Source: Bacillus andreraoultii
GTDB taxonomy: Bacteria > Bacillota > Bacilli > Bacillales > Caldibacillaceae
Length of the DNA: 64,000 nucleotides
NCBI RefSeq assembly: GCF_001244735.1
Contig: NZ_LN868937.1
Span: forward strand, 2,803,403-2,867,402
Direction: 5' to 3'
In this document: one piece after another, positions 26,620-36,108 of the stretch
Position numbering within the stretch: the first letter of the stretch is position 1
Layout of the letters: every line of letters starts with the position of its first letter
Notes under the pieces: model-generated
Databases searched by the model: none
Seen by the model: the letters and a program-made list of their open reading frames with translations, nothing else
Told to the model about the DNA's origin: nothing
Made by a program: the position numbers and the translations under genes

Positions 26620-28680
26620 TTATCTTTCTTGTATTAAATAGTTGTTTTCTAAATTTAATGAGATATCACTTTCACTTAGACTTCCTTTATCCCCCGAAGC
26701 TAATATAATTTCAAACTGACTAGGGAATTTTTTTCTTAACTTTATTAAAAAGTTAGTAAATTTATTATAAGATTCTAAGTCTAAGTTTTGTTGTCTTGGC
26801 TCATCCAAAATTAAAATTAATGGATGATTTGTAGCCTTTTTAAACTCTAGTCCTGTCCTGAGTAGAGCTAAATAGTAGGCTAAAATTATTCTAATTAAAC
26901 CACTACTAGAAGTAATACTGTATAAATTCCTATTATTTAGCTTTGGTAAATAATCCTCATCGTCAATTATAATATCTTTATATATCTCTTCGGATACTAC
27001 TTTCATGGCTTCTTCCTCTGACATATTATCTTTTTGTGAATTTACTACTCTTGAATAATCAATACCGTCTTTTAGAAAGTCTAATCCAGAAAGATATTTC
27101 TTAAAATTCCTTTGGAAGAATTTCAATTTGGTTTTGTCATCAACTTTAGATTCATTATTCTTAATTCTTTGGTTTATTGTATCAATTTTATTATTCAATA
27201 CTTCAATATTTCCTCTTAAATTCTCATACTTTAAAATTATTTCTCTGTCTTTTTGCAAATTTATAATAGTATTATTTATTCTACCAATCTCACGAGAAAC
27301 AAGGTGGTATTCTTTCAAATTATAAGGTTTTAACTCCCCCTGAAAATCTTCAATGGTTTTTTGGATCTCTAACAAATCAAGCTTTACAATGAAGAGATTG
27401 CTTTCAATCTTTGCTCTCTCTTTGACTTTAATATTTTTTAACCTTCGGAAATCCTTTTCCTCATCTATTAGGTAGCCTAATAATTCATCTGGTTTTGAAT
27501 AATTCCTAGACATCATTTCATGTGAACATACACTACAATGATTAGTTTCCAATTCATAATCTTCATCAATGGTAACCTCATTATTACAATGGGGACACTT
27601 CTTGACAGGTAAAGAGCCTATAAGTTTCTTTGCAGTTTTTAATTTATCAAGTTTTTCTATGTCCATTAATATTTTATTTAAATAGAAGTCATACTCTTTA
27701 ATTTCATTATCAAGGCTAACTATTTTTTCTTCAAAACGTTTTTTAAGAGACATCAACCGTTTATATTTATCCTTAAATGGTTTTAATATATTATTATCAT
27801 CTATTTTAGCATTCTCAATTTCGACTAATTTTTTTCTATACATATCTAACTCGTTATGCAGACTCGTTATCTCTTCATCAAGTGTTTTAAAATCTTTAAA
27901 TTTAGATGTTGATAATACTTCCTCTACATCAACAATCGACGATTTTTTTTGCCTTAACTCACTATGCAAACTATTTAATAAGAATTTATCTGTTATATTA
28001 GTAGTATTAGAAAAACCCATTATTACATCAAATGCTATCTTTTTTACATCTTTAAGTCCATATCGAGGATTTATTGCTTGAATATCTCCCCATGCATGTT
28101 GATTTATAATAAATAATGGTAATAAGTTTTGGATATAGAATATTAAAGTGTTCCCTTGTGTTTCAATTTCGTTCTTTTCCCCAAAGGCTGGTGTATTTTT
28201 ATAAATAGGTATTCCAAAATATTCAAATAGAAATTCTTGATAAGTTTTATTGCCCTTTATATTTCTATCCTTTTTCACTTTTAAATAGGTTACTTTTTTT
28301 GATTCTTTATAGTTTTCAATGCTACAATTCCAATATACTTTTACTGGTTCAGATTTTTCTAGTGTATTTCTACATATTACAATTCGTTCTTTTTCATTAT
28401 TTAATTGAACTAACACTTCACTTTCTAAGATGGTATCATTAAAAAACTTATCTATTATAAGACTATAATCCGCTACGTCATTTTTCTTTTTTTGGGGGTA
28501 AATATCCTCACCAGAAAGCCCAAAAATCAAACTTTCAATTAGGGTTGATTTACCAAGAGTATTTTTACCATATATTAAGTTTATTTCTTTTGTTTTTCCT
28601 TTGTTTGTAAAATTAATATACCTTCCGTATTCTTTCCCACTTTGCCCCTTTATTTTTATCTCTATTGCCTCAATTAACAT
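26620..28680 (-). CDS. SMC/Rad50-like ATPase of an ABC-3C-type system
   Basis: 686 residues. Walker A GKNTLGKST is at residues 38-46. Long coiled coils surround a zinc-binding insert with CPHC near residue 362 and CSVC near 381. SITSSSGLIR is a signature-like motif and Walker B LILILDEPRQQ lies near residue 637. This is the architecture of a Rad50-type ATPase shortened relative to SbcC. It overlaps the preceding gene by 11 bp and ends a three-gene operon. The ABC-three-component assignment comes from gene order and domain type; the biochemical role is unproven. Confidence 0.8.
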   Translation of the reverse strand: MLIEAIEIKIKGQSGKEYGRYINFTNKGKTKEINLIYGKNTLGKSTLIESLIFGLSGEDIYPQKKKNDVADYSLIIDKFFNDTILESEVLVQLNNEKERIVICRNTLEKSEPVKVYWNCSIENYKESKKVTYLKVKKDRNIKGNKTYQEFLFEYFGIPIYKNTPAFGEKNEIETQGNTLIFYIQNLLPLFIINQHAWGDIQAINPRYGLKDVKKIAFDVIMGFSNTTNITDKFLLNSLHSELRQKKSSIVDVEEVLSTSKFKDFKTLDEEITSLHNELDMYRKKLVEIENAKIDDNNILKPFKDKYKRLMSLKKRFEEKIVSLDNEIKEYDFYLNKILMDIEKLDKLKTAKKLIGSLPVKKCPHCNNEVTIDEDYELETNHCSVCSHEMMSRNYSKPDELLGYLIDEEKDFRRLKNIKVKERAKIESNLFIVKLDLLEIQKTIEDFQGELKPYNLKEYHLVSREIGRINNTIINLQKDREIILKYENLRGNIEVLNNKIDTINQRIKNNESKVDDKTKLKFFQRNFKKYLSGLDFLKDGIDYSRVVNSQKDNMSEEEAMKVVSEEIYKDIIIDDEDYLPKLNNRNLYSITSSSGLIRIILAYYLALLRTGLEFKKATNHPLILILDEPRQQNLDLESYNKFTNFLIKLRKKFPSQFEIILASGDKGSLSESDISLNLENNYLIQER

Positions 28681-29323
28681 CTACCAGCTCACCCAGCCCT
28701 TTGAATAATTCTTCAAGATTTTTTTCTATAAAATCATCAATTGTTTTGTTAGTTGCATCTACTCTAAAAAGTTTATTTATTACTTCCATTCTTCTTACCC
28801 ATACATTTTCCATTTCCTTTATCTTTAAAGCAAGGCTATTACCACTTTCTGTTAATGTTAAAATAAGTTGTTTTTGACTTTTAGTTACATTACCATAATA
28901 AACATTAACTAGGTCTTTACTTATTAAGTAGTTAAATATATTTTCATATTCAAAATCCCACGGACCCCTTATGTACTTAACCATAGGGGAGAAAACTTCT
29001 TCCTTTTCAAATGTTTTTAAATCCAATGAGCTTATAACTTCTTCACTTTTATTTTTAATCTTGCATACCTTTTCTAAATAAAATGGATATCTAATTAAAA
29101 AATCGTAAAATGCGAATTTTCTTCTACCATATAATGACTCAAATGGAGATATATCAGACTTAATTATTCCACAAATTTTTATAAGTAAAATTATTCGGTA
29201 TGAATGAAAGTCAAAATCATTATCAGGTTTTATATATTTAATTTGTTGTTCTGGTGGAATTACATCCAGTCCCATATTATTTTTTATTAAAATCTCATAA
29301 AATCTATCATTATCGAATTTCAT
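28670..29323 (-). CDS. Middle component of the ABC-3C-type operon
   Basis: 217 residues, no transmembrane segment, mostly helical with a probable winged-helix region in the middle (YIRGPWDFEYENIFNYLISK, then a beta-like wing). It sits between the large first protein and the ATPase, touching the first by one base (ATGA-type overlap) and overlapping the ATPase by 11 bp. Small winged-helix proteins in this position define the middle components of ABC-3C systems. No catalytic motif is seen. Confidence 0.6.
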   Translation of the reverse strand: MKFDNDRFYEILIKNNMGLDVIPPEQQIKYIKPDNDFDFHSYRIILLIKICGIIKSDISPFESLYGRRKFAFYDFLIRYPFYLEKVCKIKNKSEEVISSLDLKTFEKEEVFSPMVKYIRGPWDFEYENIFNYLISKDLVNVYYGNVTKSQKQLILTLTESGNSLALKIKEMENVWVRRMEVINKLFRVDATNKTIDDFIEKNLEELFKGLGELVDVN

Positions 29324-30756
29324 TAACTCCCCACCTTACTCCATCTTAAAGGACATTCTGCAGCCATTTGATACATTTGAGCATGGACTACCGAGGGATT
29401 ATCTATTTTCTTATCTTTTGCAAATAACTCTAACTTTTTTTTAAACTCTTTCCAGAATAAGGCTGAATTGAAATTATCTTTACTTTCAATCAAAAGTTTT
29501 GCTTCAAAACATTCTTGCTTAACTGATTCCTCAAGTGCTTTTAATGTATTATACTGTTCCTCCAACCCATTTAATTGTAGTTGCTCTAGATGTATAAGGT
29601 ATCTACACCGGAAAGAAGTTGCAATCTGTATCAAATCTGACTCCAGTTCCTCTTCTAGATTCATCAACTTTATTTTACCTTCCAATCTACTCTGATTATT
29701 ATTGGATTCATTATTTATAAATTCTTTTATACTTTTACCATCGTAATAAGGAAGATCATAAGTTGTTTCTAACATTGCCGGGGACTCAGGTATTCTTTCT
29801 TTCAAGTCTGCAAACTGTTTACCTAAAAACTGATGCATTTCATCTAACTTTCCCGATATTTCATGAATACTACCAAGAATTTCACCATTGGTTCTTTCAA
29901 ACATCTCTTCTTCAGATTCGTTAATAATTCTATCCAATAATATTTTATCTAATTTCCTTCCTTCTTTTTCACTACTAGATGATTTGAAATAAATCTCTGA
30001 TAGCAGTCTAGTTAGTAAGAGATATGAATTATTTTTGGTGTATTGATATATTAATGTCATGCATTTCATTTTTAGATTTTCTACAGCAGTACTACCTTTA
30101 ATATTTTCAAACGACCATCTAATTTTTTTTGTAAACGACTCCAAAATACTTTTATCCTTTAGAATGTTCAACAAATGGGCAGTGTCATAGATAATATTGA
30201 ATCTTTCTTTCTTCAATAATGTAATTTTTTCTTTGTCATTTCTCTTTCTATACTTTTCTATTCTATTGTTCAATTGCGATAAGCTATTATCTAATTTCTT
30301 ATTAATAATACTTTCAAGAAGCTCTTTAACCCTTGATATACACTGATTAAAAAGTTCTAAATCCATGCTATCCTGATTATTAACCCAAGCCTTTAGCAGT
30401 TTATCATTTCTTTTAATACTAGTGTTAGTTTCAAATACAAATAAACCGTTATAGTCCTTATATAAATTATATAAAATAAAAAAATTATAAAGAGACTTTG
30501 AAATCTCCTCATCTTGAGTCCCTAAATTACTTGAATAACATTTTATTTGGGTGAATTTTACAGACAATAAATCTTCATCAATTTCTTTCATATCATCTTC
30601 TGTCTCACAATATAATGTAAAATTAGTACCTTCTATTACATTAATTAGCCATGTCTCTAAAGTCTTTAAATACTGATATAGAAATCCTCTATTTGTTTCT
30701 ACAGCATCAGTGTTTAATTTAAACCTATCAAATATTAATAACTCATTTTGCCTCAT
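29323..30756 (-). CDS. Putative effector of the ABC-3C-type operon, possible PD-(D/E)xK nuclease N-terminus
   Basis: 477 residues. The first 130 residues resemble Cap4/DUF4297-like nuclease domains: GFLYQYLKTLE near residue 24, Glu51 and Asp54/55 in ETEDD, then a QIK motif at 70-72, in the order E-D-QxK expected for a PD-(D/E)xK fold. A long coiled-coil/helical middle follows, and the end (HAQMYQMAAECPLRW) looks like an ABC-3C C-terminal interaction module. It is the first gene of the operon. The nuclease assignment is pattern-based and needs structural comparison. Confidence 0.55.
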   Translation of the reverse strand: MRQNELLIFDRFKLNTDAVETNRGFLYQYLKTLETWLINVIEGTNFTLYCETEDDMKEIDEDLLSVKFTQIKCYSSNLGTQDEEISKSLYNFFILYNLYKDYNGLFVFETNTSIKRNDKLLKAWVNNQDSMDLELFNQCISRVKELLESIINKKLDNSLSQLNNRIEKYRKRNDKEKITLLKKERFNIIYDTAHLLNILKDKSILESFTKKIRWSFENIKGSTAVENLKMKCMTLIYQYTKNNSYLLLTRLLSEIYFKSSSSEKEGRKLDKILLDRIINESEEEMFERTNGEILGSIHEISGKLDEMHQFLGKQFADLKERIPESPAMLETTYDLPYYDGKSIKEFINNESNNNQSRLEGKIKLMNLEEELESDLIQIATSFRCRYLIHLEQLQLNGLEEQYNTLKALEESVKQECFEAKLLIESKDNFNSALFWKEFKKKLELFAKDKKIDNPSVVHAQMYQMAAECPLRWSKVGS

Positions 30757-31076
30757 TAATATTTCTCCTATTATAAGACTATTATTATAGTAATTTTACA
30801 TTATACGCCAAAAATATTCAAAATTTACTAGAAATTGACAATCACTCACCCTAATTGTTTTATCTTTTTATAATTAGCTCGAATAATGTATGCATTGGTA
30901 ATAAAATTTACGAAAATTAAGTGACTAATAGAAAAATCTTTTATAATATTACTTTTAATATTATTCTAACCTACACCTTGTCTGATTCGAATATGTTAAA
31001 AAACTTCTCAGGAAAAAGGCCATTCAACTCATAAAAAGTCGAATGGCTCTATTTTTTATCTCAGATAAATATAACA
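30757..31076. other. Promoter region of ABC-3C-like operon and downstream end of HNH gene
   Basis: About 320 bases. The part next to 30756 is very AT-rich and should hold the operon promoter, but no confident -35/-10 pair was chosen. The part next to 31077 carries the terminator listed at 31013-31047. No gene is seen. Confidence 0.45.
31013..31047 (-). terminator. Terminator after the HNH gene, works on both strands
   Basis: GCCATTC (31019-31025) pairs with GAATGGC (31041-31047). On the minus strand the stem is followed by CCTTTTT (31019-31013); on the plus strand by TCTATTTTTT. It lies 30 bp beyond the HNH gene stop and would also shield the ABC-3C-like operon from upstream transcription. 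Confidence 0.8.
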
Positions 31077-32342
31077 TTAGGTTTTATTTAGATTTAACCA
31101 AATTTCAATAGATGTTCGCTTATCCTTTTTAATTTGATTATTATCCCTAGGATTTTCATAGCACCAATAAACAAAATCCTTAAACTCTTGAGTAGTTAAA
31201 TTGTTTTGTTTTGCTAGATACCTCACTACCTTATCAAATCTTTTTTGATATTCAGGGTATCTTTTAATCCATTTAAATGGGTTTATACTATTTTTGCTCA
31301 TATTTAAGTTTGCATTAAGGGGAATTATATTTCCGATATAAGTACCACAATGTCCAGTGTCTAAACAAACAAAATGGTCCTTATGTAGATTTTCTTTTTC
31401 CCCCGATAATGAACATTGATTCGAGAAATAATTTAAAATACTTTGGTATTCCTTTTCGGTAAGCGTGTTTGGCAGCTCTCTTTTTTTAGCTTCATGATTA
31501 AGCCTATATACGTTAACCTTATTTGGATTATTTTTTCTCCAAATTTTATTATTCTCCTTAAATTTGTCCGAGTTATTTGCATAATATTTTCTTGACCTTT
31601 CTTTTATTTTTGTAGGATTTAGTAGATAAACCATTCTTGCTTTTTCAATATATACAGCTCTCTTTTTCCTATAAGCAACTTTTTTTCTTTTACTAACGAC
31701 TTTCTTTTGTGTTGTACGGTATTCCTTGTGCCACTTTTTTTCACAATCTATACAAATACTCTTCCTTCCCCCAGCTCCTCTCCCTGCTCTATAATTTTCT
31801 AGAGCTATAAGTTCATTACATTTCGAGCATTGTTTCATTGCAACTTCTTTGTCATTTACCGTCTTATGAACAATTAGAACATTACGTCGCATATTTGTCT
31901 TGTTTCTGCAATCACGACAACATGCCATTGTATTTCCAAAACCTCTACTACTTTTGTGAAATTCCGTATAGTACTTAATTTTGTTACACTGATTACACTC
32001 TTTAAACATTATCTTTGTGCCATCATAGATCACAACAGTACTTATCTCTTTTGTTCCTCGTTCAATTAGTACGGCATTTAAGGTATTATAATTACCAATA
32101 TTATGACTTATCGTCGTAACTTCTTTTAAAAAATCATTTCCCTCTATGTATAATTTATTATCTATAACAATTAAATTTAGAGGAGTATATTTAGTACTTC
32201 TCACTCTATCTTTTGAACACGCCTCACATTCTGGACGACATTTCCCATAACCCTTATTACTTTTATAGTAATATCTAATCAACTTTAATTGCTTACAGTT
32301 ATTACATTGTTTTGCTATGATTTTTTCAGTATTATATATCAC
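31077..32342 (-). CDS. HNH endonuclease-like protein with repeated zinc modules
   Basis: 421 residues from GTG 32342 (GAGGTG upstream). The first two thirds contain three repeats of a CxxCxxxK...Y...(G)xGxxxxxCxxC zinc module, e.g. KQCNNCKQLKLIRYYYKSNK, KECNQCNKIKYYTEFHKSSR and KQCSKCNELIALENYRAGRG. A lysine-rich linker leads to a C-terminal HNH-type nuclease motif (LHKDHFVCL followed by NIIPLNANLNMSKN). Phage and mobile-element HNH proteins have this mix. It is monocistronic. It may be a homing-type enzyme or part of the island's defence cargo. Confidence 0.75.
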   Translation of the reverse strand: MIYNTEKIIAKQCNNCKQLKLIRYYYKSNKGYGKCRPECEACSKDRVRSTKYTPLNLIVIDNKLYIEGNDFLKEVTTISHNIGNYNTLNAVLIERGTKEISTVVIYDGTKIMFKECNQCNKIKYYTEFHKSSRGFGNTMACCRDCRNKTNMRRNVLIVHKTVNDKEVAMKQCSKCNELIALENYRAGRGAGGRKSICIDCEKKWHKEYRTTQKKVVSKRKKVAYRKKRAVYIEKARMVYLLNPTKIKERSRKYYANNSDKFKENNKIWRKNNPNKVNVYRLNHEAKKRELPNTLTEKEYQSILNYFSNQCSLSGEKENLHKDHFVCLDTGHCGTYIGNIIPLNANLNMSKNSINPFKWIKRYPEYQKRFDKVVRYLAKQNNLTTQEFKDFVYWCYENPRDNNQIKKDKRTSIEIWLNLNKT

Positions 32343-32580
32343 AATAATATCAACACCTCGGCCATCTACTATTCGATAAGCATCTATTTTGTTAATGTCA
32401 TCAATATCAAAATTCTTATCAAGAATAAGTGAGTATTGTAAATCAGCACATTATCCCAGCACCAGTTTATCAAAATAAACCGGCCTAAAATCTGGAATAA
32501 TGTGATTATTTTTCACTTTATTTCAGAATTTGAAAATTTTTAAGCACTTTATTTCAGTCAAAATACATAAAAAGATCCCC
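32343..32580. other. Non-coding region with large inverted repeat
   Basis: Contains the inverted repeat at 32447-32504 and two copies of CACTTTATTTCAG (about 32513 and 32546). No gene is seen. It may be the end of a lost mobile element. Confidence 0.4.
32447..32504. repeat. Interrupted inverted repeat
   Basis: CACATTATCCCAG and CTGGAATAATGTG form 13-bp arms with one mismatch, and inner GTTTAT/ATAAAC pairing extends the structure. No poly-T tail follows, so it is not called a terminator. Confidence 0.65.
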
Positions 32581-32595
32581 CTAAAAAGGGAGATC
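32569..32595 (-). terminator. Intrinsic terminator after a gene remnant
   Basis: On the minus strand GATCTCCC pairs with GGGGGATC across an AT loop that includes the stop codon, followed by five T. It belongs to the truncated frame ending at 32581. Confidence 0.75.
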
Positions 32596-32685
32596 AAATT
32601 CCGGAAGTAAATCTCTTTCAGAAAGCCGAATCGGATATTCTTCTACCAAACGTAAGGTAAAGACAATATCATTTTCAATGGTTAT
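32581..32685 (-). pseudogene. C-terminal gene remnant next to IS1634-type element
   Basis: 34 codons open into the IS end at 32686, reading ITIENDIVFTLRLVEEYPIR then LSERDLLPEFDLPF and TAG, with a terminator right after. It looks like the true C-terminus of a gene whose front was removed by the IS. I could not tell whether it belonged to the DUF2334 gene on the other side of the IS. Confidence 0.5.
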
Positions 32686-34609
32686 CCCGAGTTCGACAGT
32701 TGCTAGGTAAACGAATGCCCCTCAAAGCTTTGTGTATCAAGGTTTTGAGGGGTAAAAAGGGCATAATTATTGTGTTACTAGCTTTTCGGTTTGATTTCTA
32801 AAATTTCAGGAGGCAGATTCACGCCTACTTTATTGAAAATCTCTTTCTGTTTGGCGGTTGGTGTCGTCGTACGATATAGATCTCCATCCTTCGTGGTGAA
32901 ATGACCCACTTGAAGCCTTTGGACCTCACGACGCACGGAATTCCAACTCGAGCCGGTTTCATTTTCAATCAACCTGACAAGTAAAAGTGCCAGCCAATTA
33001 ATGATGATATGAGCTCGAATTCGTCTCTCTAGCCGATGGTACATCGGCCGTATGTTTAATGTGGACTTTAACGTTCGAAAAGCGCTTTCGACTTGAAGTA
33101 ACTGCTTATACCCTAACGCAATATCCTCAAGGGATAACGTATCGTCGGATGTCCGGATTAAGTATTTGCCATCGTATTTCTCTTCATCCCGTATGGCTTG
33201 CTTATTCAGTTTCAAGGTACCATCTTTCAATTGGCGGATATATTTCCCGTACACTTTATGCGCCCGTAAAGCACATGCCCGTTTGTGGTGGGCTTCATTC
33301 GGTAATTGTTTCAAATTTTCAAGCTGCTCCTCAACGGCACAGATGATTTCCTTTCTTTGACGGCGGTCACGTTCGGCTTCTTCCGGATTATAGGCGATCA
33401 CATAGCGCTTTCTGGCTTCGCCATCTCCAACAATCGATTCTTTTACTAAGAGGTTTTCACGAATGGCATGGAACCGTCCACGTTTACTAAGTGCAGCTTC
33501 CACATCCTTTTTGCCTGCCCGCATCCGTTCGCCAATAATATAATGTCCGGCACCACGTTGTAGGATGCGTAGATTTTCTTCGGAGGAAAAACCACGATCC
33601 ATCACATGGATTATGCGCCCAAGGCGCCAACCCATCAAATCTTTCTTCACTTCCTCAATCACATTCATATCCATCGTGTTTCCCGGCCAAGACCACACTT
33701 TAATGGGAATGCCTTCACGTGTAACCGCTAGTCCAATCACCGTTTGTACGAGGTCCGGACGTTTATCTTTCGAGTATCCTTGAAGCCGAAAATCGTCATC
33801 TTCCGGGGTTTCGTCGGGAGCGACTTCAAAGTAACTGGATGTCGTATCGAAATAGAGAAGATCAACTTCTAGATTGAACAGGTTGGAAACATTGTCAAAT
33901 ACACGATCTTCCAACAAGCTTTGGGCATCCAATAACTTGTCCATGGCACGGTAAAGCTGATGGCAATGAACACTTGGAAGCCCAGGGAGATAGACATCTT
34001 CGGATATCCATTCTTCCATTCCTAATTTACTGGAAGGGGCAAGCGCACGGTTTGCGACCATTGCAAAAATGGCACGTTCTAAATTGATTTCGTGCTTGCG
34101 CTCTTTAAAAATCTCTTCGAGAATCGTATCCATCCCTAATTTTTTCCAAAGTTGATCAAATAGCCAAATGCCACCCAGTTGCTTGACAGACCGGAATAAA
34201 AATTCAGCTGTATCTCTAATTTTTTGTTTCGACTTCAGTGCCTCTTCGGGTGTGAGGAATCGATTGATACTTTGGGCCAGTCGTTCGAGTACGGCCATAT
34301 CGAGATCATCTTCACGACCGAATGAATAGATCACCTTCGCTTTCGCATATTTGGCCTTCGGATCCCACACGTTATGAGCGAGCTGAATGTACGAAACTCT
34401 TGATCCATCTTTGTTTTTGCGAGTCACTCTTCTAATATACATGCCTATATTATAATTCATAAACATTATAATGTAAACATAAATTTTATTAAACGTGTGC
34501 CTATGTAAAATTCAAAAAATTTTAAGCACAAATCCACGAAAAGATTGATATCATAGGAAATACATTTTATTAAAAAGTGAATTTGTGCCTATTTACTGTC
34601 GAACTCGGG
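32686..34609 (-). mobile_element. IS1634-type insertion sequence
   Basis: Both ends carry the perfect 15-bp terminal inverted repeat CCCGAGTTCGACAGT (32686-32700 and, inverted, 34595-34609). One transposase gene fills most of the 1.9 kb. No clear target duplication flanks it, which fits a deletion on one side. Its right end supplies the stop codon of the DUF2334 gene. Confidence 0.88.
32778..34442 (-). CDS. IS1634-family transposase
   Basis: About 554 residues starting at MYIRRVTRKNKDGSRVSYIQ; an upstream ATG adds eight residues. DDE-type motifs: LLYFDTTSSYFE, IIHVMDRGFSS and the C-terminal Glu in YKQLLQVESAFRTLKSTL with RPMYHRLERRIRAHI. It is full length within matched terminal repeats. Its G+C-richer codon use compared with neighbours suggests recent arrival. 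Confidence 0.93.
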   Translation of the reverse strand: MYIRRVTRKNKDGSRVSYIQLAHNVWDPKAKYAKAKVIYSFGREDDLDMAVLERLAQSINRFLTPEEALKSKQKIRDTAEFLFRSVKQLGGIWLFDQLWKKLGMDTILEEIFKERKHEINLERAIFAMVANRALAPSSKLGMEEWISEDVYLPGLPSVHCHQLYRAMDKLLDAQSLLEDRVFDNVSNLFNLEVDLLYFDTTSSYFEVAPDETPEDDDFRLQGYSKDKRPDLVQTVIGLAVTREGIPIKVWSWPGNTMDMNVIEEVKKDLMGWRLGRIIHVMDRGFSSEENLRILQRGAGHYIIGERMRAGKKDVEAALSKRGRFHAIRENLLVKESIVGDGEARKRYVIAYNPEEAERDRRQRKEIICAVEEQLENLKQLPNEAHHKRACALRAHKVYGKYIRQLKDGTLKLNKQAIRDEEKYDGKYLIRTSDDTLSLEDIALGYKQLLQVESAFRTLKSTLNIRPMYHRLERRIRAHIIINWLALLLVRLIENETGSSWNSVRREVQRLQVGHFTTKDGDLYRTTTPTAKQKEIFNKVGVNLPPEILEIKPKS

Positions 34610-36108
34610 TTTAAATCAATCCAGGTAATATTTGGCAGTTTCTCCATTTCGGAAATCAACTTCACAAAGCGCTCGACACCCAAATATGGATGATAGAAGG
34701 CAGCAAGCATTCCATCTTTTGTATGTTGAAATCCTTCAGCCTTTTTCATCATATTTTGAATGGCATCAGGGTCATCTGGTCTCACGTACCCAAGCGTCTC
34801 TGGCAGTAATTGCATTCCATTTAAAAATGATGGGGAAGTAATATACGGAGTACTATCCATTATCTCCCAATCGTTGTCACTTAATTGGATTTGCCCGACA
34901 TACGTAGAAAAGTATTCAGAAATAACAGTGTATCCATTTTGGGACATTGTATATTGCGGCGCTTCAAAAGCAAGAGGGTATAGTCCATAATTAACCAATT
35001 CCTGAATTCCTCTAGTTATCTTTGACTCAATATATTCTCTTTCATACTCTTGCAAATTCCGAATATAGCTTTCATATTCAGCTTTCGTGTTAAAGTCATT
35101 TTCATTTTGCAAAGTAATTGTTTCATCAGGCGGAGCATAAACAGGAGTATTATTTTCAACATCCCAAAATTCAAAGCCTTCCCCTGTCTCACTTTCCCTG
35201 AACTGATGGGTATAGCCATGGAGAACAATACTTCCTCCGTCCTTCTGCATCTCTTTTAGCACTTTTAACAGCTCTGGGGAATTTGAAAAATGGTGTTTCT
35301 CCCCTGTTATTGGGTTTGTATAAACTGGAATAACCGCTACCATATATGAGATATTTTTTTCCTTTAAAATTTCAGCAATTTGCCTTACATTTTCTGGGTC
35401 TACTAACGGGTGGATATCTTCAAGCCGGATATATGCTGGGTGTTTGGCATCATGATTAGCGTTAAAAATGCCATGGAGAATTTCTCCAAATAAGATGGAC
35501 TTTTGTGAGGAAATGCTATCAACCGCATAAAAATAATGATTTTCGTTTTTTACTAATATAGGATAAGAAATTATATCTCCAATCTTTTTCCCCTCTATTA
35601 CTATTTCCGTATCTTCAGTTACCTCGATATGAATGATATTTTGGCTTATTACATCGAATACATCCTCCTTATTGCTTGTTAAATTCACTTGATTCACTTC
35701 CCTTTCATGCAGCGGAGTAACAAATGCGAACTTGTCACCGAGCTGATCGGAATTGTAGCCAATCGCTACAAAGGTTCCGCTATAATCATCAAACAAGGTA
35801 ACGAAAGTGGATGGAAGCCGAGCATTGACCTGTCCATAATAGAACAGATGAGTAACGTTACGTAAATCGTTTTTCTCCACTTCCTCGCTGCTTATAAAGG
35901 TGACGTCATTCGTAAAGTGACTGATTAACATATCCAAGGACCGCTGATATTCATCGATTTCCCCGTCCCTTGATGTATAGATTACTAGAACTTTCGCTTC
36001 ATCTTTTATGTCTGCGCTTCCAGTCGGCACATTCAGCCAAAAAATTAAGACAGTCGCAATAACGAAAAGTACGGAGCTTTTATTAATTGCCCCCCGGCTG
36101 TTTCCCAT
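34570..36108 (-). CDS. DUF2334 polysaccharide-deacetylase-like protein, C-terminus altered by IS
   Basis: 512 residues. An N-terminal hydrophobic segment (VLFVIATVLIFWLNVPTG) is a signal peptide or anchor. The C-terminal half is a DUF2334 domain, a deacetylase-like barrel, with AYIRLEDIHPLVDP, HGYTHQF and AFYHPYLG near the predicted metal site. The last residues after WIDLN, ending HKFTF, are encoded by the terminal repeat of the IS1634-type element, so the native end is lost. Function is uncertain; an extracellular carbohydrate role is likely. Confidence 0.8.
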   Translation of the reverse strand: MGNSRGAINKSSVLFVIATVLIFWLNVPTGSADIKDEAKVLVIYTSRDGEIDEYQRSLDMLISHFTNDVTFISSEEVEKNDLRNVTHLFYYGQVNARLPSTFVTLFDDYSGTFVAIGYNSDQLGDKFAFVTPLHEREVNQVNLTSNKEDVFDVISQNIIHIEVTEDTEIVIEGKKIGDIISYPILVKNENHYFYAVDSISSQKSILFGEILHGIFNANHDAKHPAYIRLEDIHPLVDPENVRQIAEILKEKNISYMVAVIPVYTNPITGEKHHFSNSPELLKVLKEMQKDGGSIVLHGYTHQFRESETGEGFEFWDVENNTPVYAPPDETITLQNENDFNTKAEYESYIRNLQEYEREYIESKITRGIQELVNYGLYPLAFEAPQYTMSQNGYTVISEYFSTYVGQIQLSDNDWEIMDSTPYITSPSFLNGMQLLPETLGYVRPDDPDAIQNMMKKAEGFQHTKDGMLAAFYHPYLGVERFVKLISEMEKLPNITWIDLNPSSTVNRHKFTF

